64,000 nucleotides of DNA from Hyphomonadaceae bacterium. GTDB lineage: Bacteria > Pseudomonadota > Alphaproteobacteria > Caulobacterales > Hyphomonadaceae. The notes beneath the pieces were generated by a model. It made no database searches. It worked only from the letters and a program-made list of their open reading frames with translations, and was not told the origin of the DNA. Shown one piece after another: positions 1 through 8,391 of the stretch; position 1 is the first letter of the stretch; the number at the start of each line of letters is the position of its first letter. The translations under genes were made by a program, and so were the position numbers. Location of the stretch: positions 372,001 to 436,000 of the forward strand of contig JANSWU010000002.1 in NCBI GenBank assembly GCA_024743315.1, written 5' to 3'.

Positions 1-424
1 TACCAACACCTTTTCCACGCGCCTCGCCAGTGGTGCCGATCGTGAACAGGTAGAAGTGGGGCTCTGTCGGGTGCCAGGCTTGCATCAGCTCACTCAGCGC
101 CATGCCGCGCTTGATCGCGCTCGGCGTGCCATGACGCAGTTGCCCAAGCGCAAATTTGAGCAAGCCGAATTGCGACGGCGCAGCATCGACATTTGGCGGC
201 ATCCACATGGTCGCGCCGCCCGCCGGATGCAGATGGCTGAGCCCGCTCGGCAGGTACATGTCTCGCGCCATTACGCGAAACATGGAGCGAATGGAGGCGC
301 GTTTGCCGAAAATATGCTGATTGACCGGATCATTGGCAAAGGCTTCTGCGGTAATGTCAGAAACCAGCCGCCAATCACTGGGGCGCGCTTGAATGAGGTC
401 AGTGCCAGCGAGGTCAATATTCAT
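1..424 (-). CDS. GNAT-family N-acetyltransferase (3' end outside window)
   Basis: About 141 residues are visible before the window edge. The frame ends in a typical acetyl-CoA loop (RGKGVG), preceded by a HPTEPHFYL stretch, which is characteristic of a GNAT subfamily that acetylates small-molecule or peptide amines. I chose the ATG at 424 because the sequence from there (MNIDLAG...) resembles the usual GNAT N-terminus. An in-frame ATG at 505 would add 27 residues. The substrate cannot be told from sequence. The C-terminal part lies beyond position 1. Confidence 0.7.
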   Translation of the reverse strand, partial: MNIDLAGTDLIQARPSDWRLVSDITAEAFANDPVNQHIFGKRASIRSMFRVMARDMYLPSGLSHLHPAGGATMWMPPNVDAAPSQFGLLKFALGQLRHGTPSAIKRGMALSELMQAWHPTEPHFYLFTIGTTGEARGKGVG

Positions 425-564
425 AAGGTTCTTGTGCGGGGCAGACCCCCGTCTGACAAGGCCAAACCCTTGATCCTTATAGGTCGCTGCAAAAAATTCA
501 GCCATGCCGTCAAAGAAGGTTGCCAGCGCAACCGCTCATAGCTATATCGGCCCCTCAACCGCGC

Positions 565-639
565 GCTCCCTTCGTCTATCGGTTAGGACGCCAGGTTTTC
601 AACCTGGAAAGAGGGGTTCGATTCCCCTAGGGAGTGCCA
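565..639 (+). tRNA. tRNA-Glu (anticodon TTC)
   Basis: A cloverleaf can be drawn: acceptor GCTCCCT paired with AGGGAGT, anticodon stem CCAGG/CCTGG with loop TTTTCAA (anticodon TTC at 598-600), a GGTTCGATTCC T-arm, and an encoded CCA at 637-639. The first acceptor pair is a G-U wobble. It is followed by the cold-shock gene on the same strand. Confidence 0.95.
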
Positions 640-741
640 CTTTTACAACGGGTTCTGGAAGTTAAGAACGTCGACTGATGAATTCGGCGTGACAGAACTT
701 ATTCGTCAGTCTAACAAAATGGTTAATTCCGGGGTGGGGCC

Positions 742-1257
742 ATGAGTAACGCGGCTGAACAGGTATCCAAATTGAGTGCAGAGTCCGGGGTCCGTCTGCT
801 TGGACGCGTCAAATGGTTTGATGCGGTCAAAGGCTACGGATTTGTTGTGCCGGAATCTGTCGAGGGCGTGATCCTGCATCAAGATGTGATGATGCACGTT
901 TCCTGCTTGCGCGCCTATGGCGAAAGCGCTGCTGATGAAGGCGCCCGCATTGTCTGCGATATTGTCGAACGCGAACGCGGTTGGCAGGTCCTTAACATCA
1001 TCGAAATGGACCGCCCGAAAACATCAATCATGCGGGATCGCGGAGAAGCGGTCGTCTATGAACGCGTGATCGTCAAATGGTTCAACGCCGCGCAGGGCTT
1101 TGGCTTCGTAAATCGCCCAAATGATGGCGCCGATATCTTCATCCACATTTCGGTGATGCGCAAAGCCGGGATTGATACGCTCGAAACCGGAATGGAGATC
1201 GATGTCGTCACCGGCCGCGGTCAAAAGGGCGAGAACGTCATCGTCGTCAAAAAATAG
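742..1257 (+). CDS. Double cold-shock-domain protein
   Basis: The 171-residue protein has two cold-shock domains, about residues 20-90 and 105-171. Each carries RNP1-like (KGYGFV, QGFGFV) and RNP2-like (VILHQDV, DIFIHIS) motifs, so it should bind single-stranded nucleic acid as an RNA chaperone. Two-domain versions are common in alphaproteobacteria, whereas most bacteria have single 70-residue Csp proteins. The first domain is the more diverged, with an insertion between its strands. It lies 20 bp upstream of the DUF192 ORF region, possibly co-transcribed. Confidence 0.9.
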   Translation: MSNAAEQVSKLSAESGVRLLGRVKWFDAVKGYGFVVPESVEGVILHQDVMMHVSCLRAYGESAADEGARIVCDIVERERGWQVLNIIEMDRPKTSIMRDRGEAVVYERVIVKWFNAAQGFGFVNRPNDGADIFIHISVMRKAGIDTLETGMEIDVVTGRGQKGENVIVVKK

Positions 1258-1313
1258 GCGCTCAGTGTCTCCTCGTCTTGCGGCGGCAAATCGCTGAGGC
1301 TAGACCTGCGAAT

Positions 1314-1787
1314 ATGAAACGCCTCACTTTTTCTGCTCTCGCTCTGATTGCCGCTGCAGCCTTGCCGGCTGCTGCCGACCCCATGGAAGTCACGCCGTTG
1401 ACGATTATCAGCGGTGAGACGTCCCACGCCTTCACGGTCGAAGTTGCCAATGATCGCGAAGAAATCAGCTTTGGCCTGATGGAGCGTGAGTCCCTGGATG
1501 CCGATAAGGGCATGCTGTTCGACTTCGACCCGCCGCGCGAGCCAGCCATGTTCATGAAGAATACGCTGATCCCGCTCGACATGTTGTTCATCTCAGAGGA
1601 TGGCTTTGTCGAAATGATTGCGCGAAATACCGTGCCGGGCTCGCTGCGCACGATCTCGCCGGGCGTGCCGGTTCGGGCAGTTCTGGAAATCAATGGCGGA
1701 CAGGCCGCAGAGCTCGGGATCCAGCCCGGTGATACGGTTGAGCATCCGCTGTTTGGCAATGTCGAAGTCGACGCGCCGTCTGAATAA
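1314..1787 (+). CDS. Exported DUF192 family protein
   Basis: The 157-residue protein begins with a Sec signal peptide (MKRLTF followed by an alanine-rich core ending near AAADP), which is why the ATG at 1314 is preferred to the in-frame one at 1278. The rest is a DUF192 domain with the family core FGLMER...GMLF and FMKNT..PLDMLF. The domain is widespread in bacteria and archaea without an agreed function. It would be periplasmic here. Confidence 0.85.
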   Translation: MKRLTFSALALIAAAALPAAADPMEVTPLTIISGETSHAFTVEVANDREEISFGLMERESLDADKGMLFDFDPPREPAMFMKNTLIPLDMLFISEDGFVEMIARNTVPGSLRTISPGVPVRAVLEINGGQAAELGIQPGDTVEHPLFGNVEVDAPSE

Positions 1788-1793
1788 GACAGA

Positions 1794-2237
1794 ATGCGAG
1801 AAGAAGACCTTCCCACGCATCTGATCGTGCCGGAGGGGTTTGCCTTGTCGCGCTCACGCGGGCGCTTCAGCAACCATAATGGACCGGTTTATGAGGCCAG
1901 CGCGGACGGCGATGTCCGATCCGGCTTGTTTGTCCTCGATCGCCACTGCAACAGTATGGGATTCCTGCATGGCGGCATGGCCAGCGCCTTTGCGGACCGG
2001 TCGCTTGCCATGGCGGTTTGGGCCGAAACGCAAAAAATGTCAGTGACGCTGAAGCTGACCATGCACTTCCTGGAAACGGTTCGGCTCCATGCCTGGCTTG
2101 AGGCGCACCCGACAGTTCAGAGCTATGACAATGATTTGGTTCAGGTTTCTGCCGATTTCCTGATCAATGGCGAGAAACTCGCCGCCCGCGCAGATGCGAC
2201 ATTCAGAACACTGCGAAGACGGCAAAAACAGGGTTGA
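1794..2237 (+). CDS. PaaI-like acyl-CoA thioesterase (hotdog fold)
   Basis: The 147-residue protein has the hotdog thioesterase signature FLHGGMASAFAD, in which HGG and the following acidic residue form the active-site region. Related proteins hydrolyse acyl-CoA esters, and the substrate here is unknown. It begins 6 bp after the DUF192 gene, so the two are probably one transcript. Length is normal for single-domain PaaI-like enzymes. Confidence 0.82.
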   Translation: MREEDLPTHLIVPEGFALSRSRGRFSNHNGPVYEASADGDVRSGLFVLDRHCNSMGFLHGGMASAFADRSLAMAVWAETQKMSVTLKLTMHFLETVRLHAWLEAHPTVQSYDNDLVQVSADFLINGEKLAARADATFRTLRRRQKQG

Positions 2238-2268
2238 AACCCAAAAAACCGACAGTATACCGGGAGGC

Positions 2269-2345
<77 letters not shown>

Positions 2346-2370
2346 GTTTCTTCTCTGGGAGATGGTCTAC

Positions 2371-2676
2371 ATGGATGCCCGTATCTACAAGCCTGCGAAG
2401 ACTGCTATGCAATCCGGACGCGGCAAGACGAAAGATTGGGTCCTGGAATTCGTCTCTGGAGCTAAGCGTGTCAGCGATCCCGTCATGGGCTGGACCAGCA
2501 TAGATGACACGACCGGGCAGGTTCGCCTGCACTTTGACAGCCGCGAACAGGCCATTGCCTATGCCAAGCGCGAGGGCCTGACTTTCTCAGTCGAAGAACC
2601 GCGCAAGGTGAAACGGCTGGTCAAGTCATATTCCGAGAACTTCTCCGCCAACCGTAAACAGCCCTGGACGCATTAG
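2371..2676 (+). CDS. NDUFS4-like (ETC complex I subunit) protein
   Basis: The 101-residue protein begins DARIYKPAKTAMQSGRG and contains KDWVLEF, GWTSIDDT and AIAYAKREGL, matching the ETC_C1_NDUFS4 family of accessory complex I subunits shared by alphaproteobacteria and mitochondria. It probably stabilises NADH:ubiquinone oxidoreductase at the peripheral arm. The ATG at 2371 has a GGGAG Shine-Dalgarno about 9 nt upstream. An in-frame ATG at 2362 sits directly on that sequence and is less likely. The open frame continues backwards through the tRNA-Pro, which is not coding. Confidence 0.88.
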   Translation: MDARIYKPAKTAMQSGRGKTKDWVLEFVSGAKRVSDPVMGWTSIDDTTGQVRLHFDSREQAIAYAKREGLTFSVEEPRKVKRLVKSYSENFSANRKQPWTH

Positions 2677-4088
2677 ACGAAGCTCGGTCCAGAGCTGAAA
2701 TTCGACAGGTTGGGCAGCGCGTCGGCGATCTCGGATTCCGTCAATCCGAACCAGCGTCCCAGAGGCTCTGCGAACTGTTCAACGGACGTGGTCGGGATCA
2801 ATCGGCCACTGCCGGCATCCTGATCATGATCGAAATCATAAGGCGGGATGTCGCCATAGATCTGTCCGCCTTGAACCGCGTCGCCAATGACAAAATGATG
2901 GCTGCCCCAGCCATGATCCGTGCCATCGCCATTAATCGCCAGCGTGCGCCCGAAATCGGACGCTGTGAATAGGGTCACATCACTGCCGAGCCCAAGCTCT
3001 TGCATGGCCTGATAGAAAGCAACGACGCCGCCGTCGATTTCGCGCTGCAGGTTCGGTAAGTCATTGACCTGGTTGGAGTGCGTGTCGAAACCGCCAATGG
3101 CAACAAAAAAGACCTGACGATTGACCAAAAGCGCATCCCGGATGGCGATCGTATTGGCCACCGCTTGCAATTGCTGACCAAGGAAGGAGCCAGGGAATTC
3201 CGTGCTAAAAGGCTGAATGGTTTCAAAAGCTTGGTTGAAGGCTTCATTGGTTGTCAACGCGGTGCGCATGGCATTTGAGACATCGCGATCAATCAGGTTT
3301 GTGCTGTTGAAATCCATCGCCTCGAAATGATCCCGAAGCTTTTGGTAGATCGCATCGCCTTCCGGCGTGTCGCGTCCCCCGGCAAAGAAATTCAAAGCAT
3401 CGATTTCCGGCGCGCCGTCGAGCCCGATCTGGTAGGGCAGGGCGTTGATCCCGGTCAGGAACAGCTCATTGCCAAGGCTGGTAATTGTGGTGAAGTCTCG
3501 GCTGCCCGAATTGGCACCCGCCGCGAGGGCGGCGTCAGCGAAACGGCCACCCCAGCCATATTGGGCCCCCTCAGGAGCACTCGACATCCAGGTGGATTGT
3601 TGATCATTGTGCGAGAAGAGGCGTTTCGGTTGTGGCGCGCTATCATTTTCGAACTGCTCTTTGGTCAGCGGCTGGATCAGCGGACCGACATTGCCGACAA
3701 TCGCTGCATTACCATTGTCAAACAGGCCCTTAATGCCGCTCATTTCTTCGGTCAGCGCGAATTCGCGACCACCAAAATCTGCGGCATTGCTCGGGGTGAG
3801 GGGCAGCAATCGATCGCGCGCGCGGGTCGAGCCGCCCTGCATGTTGGCATATTGATTGAGCAAGGGCTGACGGATCGTGGCATAGCGATCATAAGAGGCC
3901 TGGTCATAGGGCAAGACCGTGTCATGCCCGTCCATGCCGCCGAGGAAAAACAGGCAGACAATGGCTTTATAACCTGAGGTTTCGGCGGCGCTGGCCTGGA
4001 AGGCCGAGAGTGAGCTGCCAATGCCGGTCAGGGTCGCGGCAGACAAGGCGCTGGCGCCTGTGAGGAAGGTTCTGCGGGTCGGTTTCAT
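2673..4088 (-). CDS. DUF1501 family exported protein (Tat signal)
   Basis: The 471-residue protein starts with a twin-arginine signal (RRTFL followed by a hydrophobic stretch and an ASAAE cleavage region), so it is exported folded, probably with metal. The body fits DUF1501, a family related to the sulfatase/alkaline-phosphatase fold: FFLGGMDGHDT near the N-terminus, and GGFDTHSNQ and TASDFGRT further on. It follows the DUF1800 gene by 10 bp with an AGGAGG ribosome site. DUF1501 and DUF1800 genes commonly occur as a pair, but the reaction is not established. Confidence 0.88.
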   Translation of the reverse strand: MKPTRRTFLTGASALSAATLTGIGSSLSAFQASAAETSGYKAIVCLFFLGGMDGHDTVLPYDQASYDRYATIRQPLLNQYANMQGGSTRARDRLLPLTPSNAADFGGREFALTEEMSGIKGLFDNGNAAIVGNVGPLIQPLTKEQFENDSAPQPKRLFSHNDQQSTWMSSAPEGAQYGWGGRFADAALAAGANSGSRDFTTITSLGNELFLTGINALPYQIGLDGAPEIDALNFFAGGRDTPEGDAIYQKLRDHFEAMDFNSTNLIDRDVSNAMRTALTTNEAFNQAFETIQPFSTEFPGSFLGQQLQAVANTIAIRDALLVNRQVFFVAIGGFDTHSNQVNDLPNLQREIDGGVVAFYQAMQELGLGSDVTLFTASDFGRTLAINGDGTDHGWGSHHFVIGDAVQGGQIYGDIPPYDFDHDQDAGSGRLIPTTSVEQFAEPLGRWFGLTESEIADALPNLSNFSSGPSFV

Positions 4089-4098
4089 CTTAATCCTC

Positions 4099-5925
4099 CT
4101 AGCGCTGCACAGTATAGTCGGGCGAGGTCATCATCATCAGAACCGCGAGCGCTGTTCGCAGATAAGGCCCATTATAGTCAGGGTCGTTGGGGTTCTCGAG
4201 CGCGACGTCTTCGAGGAATGTGACGATCGTGGCTTTGGTTTCATCACTGGTCGAGCCAAAGGCGAGCAACAGATCCAAGTGATCGACCAAAGCCGTCGGA
4301 TCGTCGGCCAGGGCAAGTTCATCCGCATAGTCCGGAATGAAGCTGCCGGCGACGTTTGGGTCATTATCATTGCCAGCGAACGAGAACACGAAATAGGTCA
4401 TGAAGTTCGCATAATTCGAAATCGAATTGGCATTGATCAGCTGCAATTCCGGCATGGTCAGCCCGGCCGCGCCGGTTTCGGTGCCAGGGGCGACATAGCC
4501 GGGCCGGTAGAAATTGAACACAGACGGCGATTTGTAAGGCGCTTGCGCCAGCCCGCCTCCGAACGTCGTGTTGTAAAGCGGGAAGGTATGTTCTGGCGTC
4601 ACGGTGCCCGCATCAAAGGCTCGTGCCCAATGGATGAAGCGCAGGATTGGCTCGCGGATCTTGCCAAAACTGTTCTCGTCCCGATTGGCGGGATCGCGAG
4701 CATCAGGATCGAACAGGACAGCGGCAATCGTTGCCGATAAATCGCCGCGACGACCATCGCCAACCAGGGTCCCGTCTGGAAGCGTGTATTGACCGCTGGC
4801 AAAGGCCGACGCGACCCGCCCGATATAATCGGGCTCGGGGTGGCTGGTGACAAAACGCTGGATCAGTTGACGGGACACAAAAGGCGCCGTGTTCGGGTGA
4901 TCGACCAGCGTGTCGAGGGCAATATCAATACTGGCTTCGGGTCCCGTGCCAGCCGGTATGGTCGTGCCGAGAAAGGATTTTTCGAGCTCCGAGTGCCATT
5001 CCGGATAGGCCTGCATCGATGAGTGCAGGGCATCATCGGGTAAATTTCGGAAATCAAACCAGAATTCACCGCCGCTGAGACTGAGACCGGTGAACACTTT
5101 GGCCAGTCCGGTGACATCGTCATTGTCATAGGTTTCGACCGGCACACCATTATTGGTGACCACGTCACCATCCTGTTCCAGCTCAACCAGGCCGATCGAG
5201 AAAAGCTGCATCACTTCACGTGCGTAATTCTCATCTGGCATCCGTCCGGTCGCCGGGTCGCCTTTGATATTCTGCAAGTAAGTCAGGTATTCGCCCATCG
5301 CCGGGGAATAAGTGACCTCCTCGAGCAGATCGCGATAATTCCCAAACGCGTTACGGACCAGAATGTCCTGATAATGGGCCACAGTATTCGGCACTTCGAA
5401 TAGGAAATTGCCTTCGGCATGCGAGATCACCAGGATCTGGGATAGGGCAAAGGCCATGCGCTGGCGCAGTTGATCATCGCCTTCAATCGCATTGATCCAG
5501 AACGAGAAGGTCGGCGTGTTGCGCTTTTCATAGCTCAGCTGACCATCCGTATCGCGTGCGCCGGGCTCGGTGATTTCTGACAGGACATAATCGAGGTTCA
5601 GGCTCGGCGCTTTGTTAAACTCTGCCACAATCCAAGCCGACGGAGAGGTGCCGGTAAGATTGCTGATATCATCGGGCGTTGGCCCGAATGTCGCTTGTGA
5701 AAGGAATAGCGAAGTCGCTTCTGCGGTCGCAAATGCCGTGCTTACAGGCGGCGGGGGCGGCGGAGGCGGGGGTGGTGGAGGCGGCGGTGGGGGAGGAGAG
5801 GTCCCCGTACCGCCCGGGATCGTGCCCCCGCCACTGCTGCTCCCGCCACCACCACAAGCGGTTAATCCAAGCACCAGAGCTAAGGCTGCGCTTTGTGCAA
5901 ATAAGGATAGCCTGCGTCTCCGCAT
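4099..5925 (-). CDS. DUF1800 family lipoprotein with polyproline linker
   Basis: The 608-residue protein has a basic start, a hydrophobic core and a lipobox-like LTACG, then a Gly/Ser stretch and a long proline run before the DUF1800 domain. Domain features include FGPTPDD, RNAFGNYRDLL and DENYAREVMQLFSIGL. I prefer the ATG at 5925 because GGGAGGA lies just upstream; the longer start at 5940 would overlap that site. It is probably an outer-membrane lipoprotein acting with the downstream Tat-exported DUF1501 protein. Function unknown. Confidence 0.87.
   Translation of the reverse strand: MRRRRLSLFAQSAALALVLGLTACGGGGSSSGGGTIPGGTGTSPPPPPPPPPPPPPPPPPVSTAFATAEATSLFLSQATFGPTPDDISNLTGTSPSAWIVAEFNKAPSLNLDYVLSEITEPGARDTDGQLSYEKRNTPTFSFWINAIEGDDQLRQRMAFALSQILVISHAEGNFLFEVPNTVAHYQDILVRNAFGNYRDLLEEVTYSPAMGEYLTYLQNIKGDPATGRMPDENYAREVMQLFSIGLVELEQDGDVVTNNGVPVETYDNDDVTGLAKVFTGLSLSGGEFWFDFRNLPDDALHSSMQAYPEWHSELEKSFLGTTIPAGTGPEASIDIALDTLVDHPNTAPFVSRQLIQRFVTSHPEPDYIGRVASAFASGQYTLPDGTLVGDGRRGDLSATIAAVLFDPDARDPANRDENSFGKIREPILRFIHWARAFDAGTVTPEHTFPLYNTTFGGGLAQAPYKSPSVFNFYRPGYVAPGTETGAAGLTMPELQLINANSISNYANFMTYFVFSFAGNDNDPNVAGSFIPDYADELALADDPTALVDHLDLLLAFGSTSDETKATIVTFLEDVALENPNDPDYNGPYLRTALAVLMMMTSPDYTVQR
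5747..5799 (+). repeat. G-rich low-complexity tract (polyproline codons of DUF1800 gene)
   Basis: The plus strand has dense runs of three to five G separated by one or two bases. On the minus strand these are CCN proline codons in the linker after the lipobox. Such a tract is prone to length change and could fold as a G-quadruplex on the non-template strand. Confidence 0.6.
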
Positions 5926-6143
5926 CTCGTCCTCCCTCATCCTTTTCGCGATTGTCGCTCTTTTTCTTTAACGAAGTCGGTGCGGCCCCGCGAAGTTTTT
6001 GCCGTCGAAATGACAAAGGTTTAACGCTGCTCAGGATGAATTCCGTCGCTGTCATTTGAAAGATGCATCCGAAGGCGGATTTGGATGCAGTATTCTCGAC
6101 TTTAAATCTCGGCGCTTTCAGCTTATGGCAGGCGCTCAGAACG

Positions 6144-6219
6144 GCCCCTTAGCTCAGTTGGATAGAGCACCCGACTTCTAATCGGACGGTCGCAGGTTCG
6201 AATCCTGCAGGGGTCGCCA
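6144..6219 (+). tRNA. tRNA-Arg (anticodon TCT)
   Basis: The 76-nt cloverleaf has acceptor GGCCCCT/AGGGGTC, anticodon TCT at 6177-6179, T-arm GGTTCGAATCC and encoded CCA at 6217-6219. The first pair of the anticodon stem (C6170 opposite A6186) is mismatched; the other four pair normally. It lies between two convergently arranged minus-strand operons. Confidence 0.94.
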
Positions 6220-6266
6220 TTTTCAATTGGCGCAGCTCAAGTGATCTTGAAGCCACTGGGTTTTCT

Positions 6267-7139
6267 CTAGGCGGCCAATTCCAGCAAGCGTTTGAACTCA
6301 ACCGTGTCACGACCATTCGCCTTGGCCTCATACAAGGCCGCGTCGGCGCGGCGAAACGCTTCTGAGAAGGCCTGTTTGGGGCGCATCAGGCTGCCGCCAA
6401 AGCTGGCTGTGGTCGAGATCTCAACGCCATCGATTGTGATCGAAAATTCGGCAATGCGGGTGCGCAGGCGCTCGCAGACAATGCGTGCGGTTTCTTCGGT
6501 CATGTCGTTCAACATGATGACAAATTCTTCGCCGCCCCAGCGCGCCAGGCGATCGAACGGGTTGCGCAGCTCAGAATAGGCGATGGCGGCAATCTCCGTC
6601 AGGATCTCATCACCGACTTTATGGCCATGCTCATCATTCAGTTTCTTGAAATGATCGAGATCGAACAGGATGACAGCAGCCGGTTTCCCGGTCCGTGCCA
6701 TGCGATTGACCTCCTCCCGCATGCAGATCGCAAAGGATCGTCGGTTCATCAAACCGGTGAGGGCGTCGGTCGAGGCCACCGAACGCACATAATTATGGCT
6801 TTGCAGCTTCCGGCGCTCCCGCAAACTGGCGACCAGCCCGAGCGGCATGGCGGCCGCAGCTGCGAGGCCAGCGCATAGCGTGACAAAGTATTGTGTGACC
6901 CATTCCGGCCGCACTTCAATGACCACAATCCCAAAAACCAGGGCGAGGATGATTGACGTAATAACCATCAAGACGGGGAAGACGTACGCATCGGCCACGC
7001 CGCCAAAATGGTCTTCATCAAATCGGATCTTATCGATGTCCTTCGGTTTTTTGGTGCGCTCGAACTCTTCGCGACGGATTTCGTCCGCGCGTTCATGATC
7101 GGCTGTGTCCGCGGAGAAAGGCAGGTTGGGAAACTTCAT
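6267..7139 (-). CDS. Membrane-bound GGDEF diguanylate cyclase
   Basis: The 290-residue protein has an acidic cytoplasmic N-terminus (1-50), two predicted membrane segments (about 52-73 and 84-105) and a GGDEF domain (about 120-285) with an intact GGEEF motif at 202-206, so it should make cyclic di-GMP from GTP. The inhibitory I-site is degenerate: NPFD stands where RxxD would be five residues before GGEEF. The ATG at 7139 starts 4 bp after the EAL gene stop and begins the recognisable protein; longer frames run into that gene. It is the last gene of a TadG-EAL-GGDEF operon. Confidence 0.9.
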   Translation of the reverse strand: MKFPNLPFSADTADHERADEIRREEFERTKKPKDIDKIRFDEDHFGGVADAYVFPVLMVITSIILALVFGIVVIEVRPEWVTQYFVTLCAGLAAAAAMPLGLVASLRERRKLQSHNYVRSVASTDALTGLMNRRSFAICMREEVNRMARTGKPAAVILFDLDHFKKLNDEHGHKVGDEILTEIAAIAYSELRNPFDRLARWGGEEFVIMLNDMTEETARIVCERLRTRIAEFSITIDGVEISTTASFGGSLMRPKQAFSEAFRRADAALYEAKANGRDTVEFKRLLELAA

Positions 7140-7143
7140 CTTC

Positions 7144-8391
7144 TCACCCCACCTGAAATTCGTTCGGTTGATTATGCGCAGAGAGCCAGGCAGATGCCTC
7201 CGCCGCGGGCATCGGACGGGCAAAGTGGAATCCTTGCACCTCGTGCGCTCCGGCAGCCCGCGCAAATGAGATGGCGTCCTGGGTTTCAACCCCTTCAGCG
7301 ACCACGCGCATCCCGAGCAGGGAGGCCAGTTTGACGCTGGTCTGCACCGTCAGGCGCGAAAACTCGTCCTCCTTGCTGGCCATCATAAAGCGCCCGTCAA
7401 TCTTAAGCTCGGTAAATGGGAAAGACCTCAATTGTTCGATACCGGTCGCGCCCGTGCCGAAATCGTCGATGCTCAAGCCGAAGCCGTAAAGGCGCATGAG
7501 GGACAGGACTTCCAGGGACTCTGCAGTTTGTTCCAGGAGATGGTTTTCAGTGATTTCAAACGTCACCCGGTTCGGCTCAAGGCCCGCTGCTTTCACCACG
7601 CTCAAGAGGCGATCGGGCAAGCCGGAATCCTGAACCGCGAGCGGCGTGAGGTTGAAGCAAAGCTTCATCGCACCCCGCGCGTGAGGCCATTGGGCAATTT
7701 CGAGAGCTGCGCGGGTGATCATTTTGCACAGGAACTCAACACTCAGGCCATACTTTTCGATCGCATCCAGATAATCGAAAGGCGCTGGATCGGTTTCAGA
7801 GGCGTCTGCGCAACGCGCCAGGATTTCAAATCCGACGACGGTATTGGTCTGAAGGTCGATTTTTGGCTGATAATAGGGGACCAGATAGTCATCGTTTAGC
7901 GCCTTCAGAGTCTGAGGCCGCGAGATGATCCGGGTGCGCTGCAGCTTGGACGCCCCTGTATCGGTATATAAGAGCTTGTGCAGGGCCTCGACATCAAGCG
8001 GCTTTGCCAGCGCGCCCAGGATGGTGATGCCTGAAATCTTCGCCATGCTTTTGACCGACTGTAACAGGCTGGATTCTTCGCTGCTGAGAATGATAACGGC
8101 GCCACCATAAGACACGCGTGACAATTCGCGAATGACATCAACGCCAGTCATGTTCGGCATTTGCAAGTCCACGACCAGGAGGTCGATGGCGTTATTGGAC
8201 GCGGCGAGGGTTTCCAGTCCCAGGACGCCATCATCAGCGGTCTGGACATCCTGAACCCCGCCAGAGAGGAGCGCTTCCTGAGCGATCACTTGCAGCAAAG
8301 GGTCATCGTCGATGACGAGGCCGCTATGATAGCTGTGCGCAGGCGCAGTCGCCTCTGCAAGCGCGTCGATATAATCGGACGTCGTGTTCAT
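7144..8391 (-). CDS. Receiver-EAL cyclic di-GMP phosphodiesterase
   Basis: The 415-residue protein joins an N-terminal receiver (about 22-140, phospho-acceptor D75, K130) to an EAL domain (about 165-410). The signature is E-I-L rather than E-A-L, but catalytic positions are present: FEILAR, FNLTP, EITE, DDFG, LKIDG, AEGVE, QGFHF. It is expected to hydrolyse cyclic di-GMP under phosphorylation control. Its ATG overlaps the stop of the TadG-like gene as ATGA at 8388-8391, and a GGDEF gene follows 4 bp downstream. No cognate kinase is adjacent on this strand, but a hybrid kinase is divergent. Confidence 0.92.
   Translation of the reverse strand: MNTTSDYIDALAEATAPAHSYHSGLVIDDDPLLQVIAQEALLSGGVQDVQTADDGVLGLETLAASNNAIDLLVVDLQMPNMTGVDVIRELSRVSYGGAVIILSSEESSLLQSVKSMAKISGITILGALAKPLDVEALHKLLYTDTGASKLQRTRIISRPQTLKALNDDYLVPYYQPKIDLQTNTVVGFEILARCADASETDPAPFDYLDAIEKYGLSVEFLCKMITRAALEIAQWPHARGAMKLCFNLTPLAVQDSGLPDRLLSVVKAAGLEPNRVTFEITENHLLEQTAESLEVLSLMRLYGFGLSIDDFGTGATGIEQLRSFPFTELKIDGRFMMASKEDEFSRLTVQTSVKLASLLGMRVVAEGVETQDAISFARAAGAHEVQGFHFARPMPAAEASAWLSAHNQPNEFQVG

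Noticed and set aside
56..541. 161-aa plus-strand ORF at the window start
   Set aside because: The opposite strand encodes a recognisable acetyltransferase across the same DNA.
3327..4740. Long plus-strand ORFs (216 and 239 aa)
   Set aside because: They are antisense shadows of the DUF1501 and DUF1800 genes and have no domain character.
5612..5971. Glycine-rich plus-strand ORF
   Set aside because: Its Gly run is the complement of the polyproline codons of the DUF1800 lipoprotein.
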